From the NCBI GenBank assembly GCA_016201275.1, contig JACQDB010000086.1, positions 1 through 64,000 of the forward strand: DNA of 64,000 bases. Direction: 5' to 3'. The stretch is from Acidobacteriota bacterium (GTDB lineage Bacteria; Acidobacteriota; Blastocatellia; UBA7656). Position numbers and translations under genes: made by a program. Below, piece after piece: positions 60,830 through 64,000 of the stretch; position 1 is the stretch's first letter; every line of letters begins with the position of its first letter. The notes under the pieces were generated by a model. That model saw only the letters and a list, made by a program, of their open reading frames with translations. It had not been told where the DNA came from and searched no databases.

Positions 60830-61780
60830 ATGATGAAACGTCTATTCGCAATCCTATCGCTGGCTGTCGCCTTGACGACATTGACCACAACCGCAGCCTT
60901 TTCGCAGAAGCCACAAAATAAAAAGCCCACGACGCAGGATGACCAGGTGGGCAAAATTGGCACCACCATCGTGCGTTTGCCGATTACCGTAAAAAATAAA
61001 AATCAAATCCTCGGCGGTCTGCTGAAATCGGATTTTGAAGTTTATGAAGATGGCAAGAAACAACATATAGACGACTTCAAATCGCCAAGCCAGTTGCCTT
61101 TGAACGTCGGTTTGTTGATGGACACCAGCAACAGCGTCAAATTGAAACTGCCCTTTGAAAAAGATTCTGCCGAAGATTTTGTCGCCACGGTTACCACTTA
61201 TCGGCGCAAAGATCAGGTGCTGTTTGCAACCTTCGATTCCGACGTGGAATTGCATCAGGACTTTACCGATTCGCTGGAAACACTTTCCAAATCCATTCGC
61301 AAAGTAAAGGCCGGTGGCTACACCAAAATGTATGACGCAGTTTATCGCGTCATAGAAGAGAAGATGGCGACGACGCCGAATTCCGAGGCGCGACGCATCA
61401 TTGTGATTTTGTCGGACGGCGAAGACACGGCCAGCGAACATACCTTGAAAGATACTATCGAAATCGCCCAACGCTACGATGTCACGATCTTTGGCATCAG
61501 CACCAAGAATTTCACCGGAACCGGCGCGGGAACCGTCGAAAATTCCGATGATAAAGATTTGCGAAACCTTTGCGAAGAGACCGGCGGACAAGTTTTTCTG
61601 CCATCGCAGAAAGTTGAATTATTCCGCGCCTTTTCGCAAGTCGCGCAGGACTTGCGACAGGAGTACGTGATTTATTACACCCCCATTAATCAGGAGAAGA
61701 CCGGCAAACACCGCGACATTAAAGTGAAATTGATAAACAAAGAAGGCAAGCTCTATCACAAGCAGGGATACACGTATTAG
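60830..61780 (+). CDS. Secreted VWFA-related protein (TIGR03436 type), first of three
   Basis: A 316-residue protein with a signal peptide (MMKRLFAILSLAVALTTLTTTAAFSQ). The N-terminal beta part (VRLPITVKNKNQILGGLLKSDFEVYEDGKKQHIDDF) is family-typical. The VWA domain has the MIDAS motif DTSNS, a variant of DxSxS, then KMYDAVYRVI and VILSDGEDTAS. QVFLPSQKVELFRAFSQVAQDLRQEYVIYYTP ends the module. Function unknown; secretion and metal-dependent binding are inferred. GGAGG lies 14 bases before the ATG, which is slightly far. A word-type inverted repeat separates it from the next copy. Confidence 0.87.
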   Translation: MMKRLFAILSLAVALTTLTTTAAFSQKPQNKKPTTQDDQVGKIGTTIVRLPITVKNKNQILGGLLKSDFEVYEDGKKQHIDDFKSPSQLPLNVGLLMDTSNSVKLKLPFEKDSAEDFVATVTTYRRKDQVLFATFDSDVELHQDFTDSLETLSKSIRKVKAGGYTKMYDAVYRVIEEKMATTPNSEARRIIVILSDGEDTASEHTLKDTIEIAQRYDVTIFGISTKNFTGTGAGTVENSDDKDLRNLCEETGGQVFLPSQKVELFRAFSQVAQDLRQEYVIYYTPINQEKTGKHRDIKVKLINKEGKLYHKQGYTY

Positions 61781-61785
61781 TCTCC

Positions 61786-61869
61786 AGTCCGTCGTCCTTC
61801 GTCCTTAGTTTTTTGACACGCTACTTGCACCAGTCAAAACTAAGGACTAGGGACGACGGGCTACGGACT
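61786..61869. repeat. Long word-type inverted repeat between VWFA genes
   Basis: AGTCCGTCGTCCTTCGTCCTTAG (left, from 61786) faces GTCAAAACTAAGGACTAG and GACGACGGGCTACGGACT (right, 61833-61869). Arms of 30 bases or more pair with some mismatches around a 16-base loop. The CCTTAGT word is shared with 53257-53285. Confidence 0.7.
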
Positions 61870-61890
61870 AAATCAAAAGAGGTTTTCAGG

Positions 61891-62976
61891 ATGAAGAAGC
61901 TCATCGCAATCGTGACGCTGGCGGCGCTACTGGCGCTGGCGGCGTTGGCTCAGGGCAGCAAAACCCCGCCGAAATCACCGTCGAAACCCACTCCAACCGA
62001 GACGCAGAAAACCAAACCCGCGCCGCAAAAACCGCAGACCAAGCCTACCAATCCTGATGACGAAGTGCCGGTCAGCGATGAAACCGTAAGGCTGGGAACG
62101 GATCTGGTCAATCTCTTTTTCAGCGCCGTTGATCGCAACAATCGCATCATCAGCAACCTCCAACAAAAAGACATCACGGTACTTGAAAACGGTCAGCCGC
62201 AACAACTCTTCACCTTCAAACGCGAATCCACCTTGCCCATCAATATCGCCATACTCATGGATTTGTCGGGCAGTCAGGAATACACCTTTCCCAAAGAGAA
62301 GGCTGCGGCAGGCGAATTTCTGCGCTCGGTCATTCGTCCCAATAAAGACTCGGCGGCGATTCTGACTTTTCAAGACGATGTGGATTTGGTGCAGGGTCTC
62401 ACCTCGCGGTTGCCGACTCTGCAACGCGCCTTTGAGGATATTCAATACTCGCGGCGCTTCACGCAAGGCTCTTCGCGTCGGCAGGCAACCGCGCTTTACG
62501 ATGCCATCTATATCACTGCCGATGAAGTGTTGGCGCACGATGAAATTCGCAGCCGCAGCGCCGATGATAACATCACGCGCCGCGCTATGATTTTGTTGAC
62601 CGATGGCGTGGACAATGCCAGCAGCCGCAAAATCGAAGACGCCATTGACCGCGCCTGGCGCGCTGGCGTGGTCATCTATGCCATCGGCATCGGCGACCGT
62701 TTCCGCTTTGAAGGCATACGCGAAGATGTGTTGCGAAGATTGTCCGAAGAGACCGGCGGACGGGCTTACTTTCCGCAGGGCGAGGATGATTTACTGGAAG
62801 ATTTTCGCCAGATCGAAAACGAATTACGCAGTCAATACCTGGTGGCTTATTCGCCATCCAATGCCAACCGCGACGGCTCGTTCCGCCGCATAGAGGTGCG
62901 TATCGCAGGGCGTGACGATGTGCGTGTGGTGCATCGTCGCGGCTATTACGCGCCACTGGAAGAAGTGAAAAAATGA
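61891..62976 (+). CDS. Secreted VWFA-related protein (TIGR03436 type), second of three
   Basis: A 361-residue protein. The signal peptide covers about 1-21 (LIAIVTLAALLALAALAQG). A Lys/Pro/Thr-rich linker follows, then the N-terminal beta part (LGTDLVNLFFSAVDRNNRIISNLQQKDITVLENGQPQQLFTF) and the VWA domain with MIDAS motif DLSGS and LLTDGVDNAS. It ends NELRSQYLVAYSP...FRRIEVRI and GRDDVRVVHRRGYYAP. Its last four bases overlap the start of the third copy, so the pair is translationally coupled. The ATG at 61891 has AGAGG 11 bases upstream. Confidence 0.88.
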   Translation: MKKLIAIVTLAALLALAALAQGSKTPPKSPSKPTPTETQKTKPAPQKPQTKPTNPDDEVPVSDETVRLGTDLVNLFFSAVDRNNRIISNLQQKDITVLENGQPQQLFTFKRESTLPINIAILMDLSGSQEYTFPKEKAAAGEFLRSVIRPNKDSAAILTFQDDVDLVQGLTSRLPTLQRAFEDIQYSRRFTQGSSRRQATALYDAIYITADEVLAHDEIRSRSADDNITRRAMILLTDGVDNASSRKIEDAIDRAWRAGVVIYAIGIGDRFRFEGIREDVLRRLSEETGGRAYFPQGEDDLLEDFRQIENELRSQYLVAYSPSNANRDGSFRRIEVRIAGRDDVRVVHRRGYYAPLEEVKK

Positions 62977-64000
62977 AGTATCGAAATCTATATGTACTCA
63001 TCATCACCGTGCTGGTCGCTTTCGCGTTTTCGTCGCTGCCGAGCAGCCGCGCCTATCAGGCGCAGAAGCCGACCGACCCGAAAGCCAAAGACGATAAGAG
63101 CAAAAACAACAGCAATGCAGAGCCGCCACAAGATGATCAGGTGATTAAACTCGGCGCGCAACTGGTCACCGTGCCTTTCAATGTCACCGATAAACAGAAT
63201 CGCTTCATCAATGATTTGAGCAAAGAGGACATTGAACTTTTCGAGGACAACAAACCGCAAGAGATTTTTTCCTTCGAGCGCCAAACCGACATGGCCTTGA
63301 CCATCGCCATGCTCATAGACATCTCCGGCAGTCAGGAATACACCTTGCCCGAAGAGGTAATGGCAGGCAAACGCTTCTTTGAAAAAGTGCTTCGCAAAAA
63401 AGATTTGGGCGCGGTCATCACCTTTGAACACGACTCGGTGCTGGTGCAGGATTTGACCTCGAATATCGAACGCTTGAAACACGCCCTCGATGAAGTGCGC
63501 GTGCCGATCATGACCGCCGTTATTCCCGGTCGCACCGGAACCCCGCCGATCAACGGTGGCTCCAACGTCGGCTCTACGGCGATGTTCGATTCAATTTATT
63601 CGGCGTCCGCCGATTTGTTGAGCAAGGAAGCCGGTCGTCGAGTGATTATACTGGTCACGGATGGAGACGATAATTCCAGCCATATAAAAATGCGTGAAGC
63701 CATCGAACGCACCTGGCGCAATGAAATTATCATTTACTCCATTGGCATAGGCGGCCCCTATGGAATCAATCAAGGTGACTTGAAAAAGCTCGCCGCCGAA
63801 ACCGGCGGACGCGCTTTCTTCCCACACGGCAGCCAAGACCTCGAAAAAGCTTACAATCAAATTGAAGAGGATTTGCGCTCGCAAAACATACTGGCTTATC
63901 AATCCACCAACGAAGTTCACGACGGCTCGTTTCGCACCATACAGGTTCGCATTAAAAATCGCAAAGACCTGACGGTGCGCCATCGTCGCGGGTACTTCGC
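62973..64000 (+). CDS. Secreted VWFA-related protein (TIGR03436 type), third, cut by window end
   Basis: At least 342 residues; the frame is open to the right edge. It starts at the ATG in ATGA (62973-62976), overlapping the previous stop. The signal peptide is MKYRNLYVLIITVLVAFAFSS. After a charged linker comes LGAQLVTVPFNVTDKQNRFINDLSKEDIELFEDNKPQEIFSF, then MIDAS DISGS, a long insert rich in Gly/Pro/Thr (about residues 180-202), and ILVTDGDDNSS. The text near the edge, VRHRRGYF, matches the last residues of the family, so only a few residues are missing. Confidence 0.88.
   Translation, partial: MKYRNLYVLIITVLVAFAFSSLPSSRAYQAQKPTDPKAKDDKSKNNSNAEPPQDDQVIKLGAQLVTVPFNVTDKQNRFINDLSKEDIELFEDNKPQEIFSFERQTDMALTIAMLIDISGSQEYTLPEEVMAGKRFFEKVLRKKDLGAVITFEHDSVLVQDLTSNIERLKHALDEVRVPIMTAVIPGRTGTPPINGGSNVGSTAMFDSIYSASADLLSKEAGRRVIILVTDGDDNSSHIKMREAIERTWRNEIIIYSIGIGGPYGINQGDLKKLAAETGGRAFFPHGSQDLEKAYNQIEEDLRSQNILAYQSTNEVHDGSFRTIQVRIKNRKDLTVRHRRGYF

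Overview
The window looks like a chromosomal segment of an Acidobacteriota bacterium, most likely class Blastocatellia. This is inferred from gene content: four VWFA-related proteins of the acidobacterial TIGR03436 type, a winged-helix/TolB propeller regulator, an IPT/NHL secreted protein, a DUF4344 metallopeptidase, and wide intergenic spaces full of palindromic repeats. No phage, plasmid, CRISPR or ICE module is visible, and genes are mostly in short transcription units on both strands.

Layout. 1-1.5 kb: tandem and palindromic repeats, a terminator and two microcompartment vertex (EutN/CcmL) genes. 1.5-16 kb: methyltransferase, alkylsulfatase-type MBL enzyme, penicillin-acylase-like Ntn hydrolase, small zinc-ribbon membrane protein, six-haem cytochrome, orphan DNA methyltransferase, histidine-phosphatase/aminoglycoside-phosphotransferase-like pair, and a receiver-HATPase fusion. 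16-24.8 kb: DUF4344 peptidase, lipase-like hydrolase, membrane cupredoxin, secreted truncated haemoglobin, PEP-mutase-family enzyme, VOC protein, SSB and a lipoprotein. 25-33.7 kb: two paralogous basic secreted proteins, winged-helix/TolB sensor, NadR-like kinase, patatin plus cupin, IPT/NHL protein, and infA with an apparent ATT start codon.

34-41.9 kb is a proteostasis block on one strand: dnaJ-like, clpB, a secreted VWFA protein, hsp20 and lon. A strong sigma-70-like promoter precedes clpB and a strong hairpin follows lon. 42.3-43.2 kb is a MerR regulator with a 20-bp-spacer promoter and a secreted thioredoxin-like protein. 43.3-52 kb holds Uma2, a translationally coupled pair of unknown proteins, DUF2177, a nitrilase, a zinc-ribbon/disordered/TM/transglutaminase protein and an unknown protein. 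52-60.5 kb: FAD oxidoreductase, PEGA/TPR protein, lytic transglycosylase, coiled-coil/GAF-like/proline-rich protein, tRNA-Arg(CCT), apt, acylphosphatase and tRNA-Pro(CGG). From 60.8 kb to the right edge three VWFA genes follow in tandem; the last is cut by the window end.

The strongest unexplained signals are: (1) an infA gene whose only well-placed start is ATT; (2) miniature TA-flanked inverted-repeat elements (two 127-bp copies in opposite orientation, plus relatives) whose internal palindromes also occur alone; (3) long intergenic hairpins made of short repeated words, one of which supplies the Shine-Dalgarno sequence of a gene; (4) a VWFA secreted protein inside a cytoplasmic chaperone/protease block; (5) the zinc-ribbon/transglutaminase protein and the paralogous basic secreted pair. 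All family assignments come from reading motifs; no database search was run.
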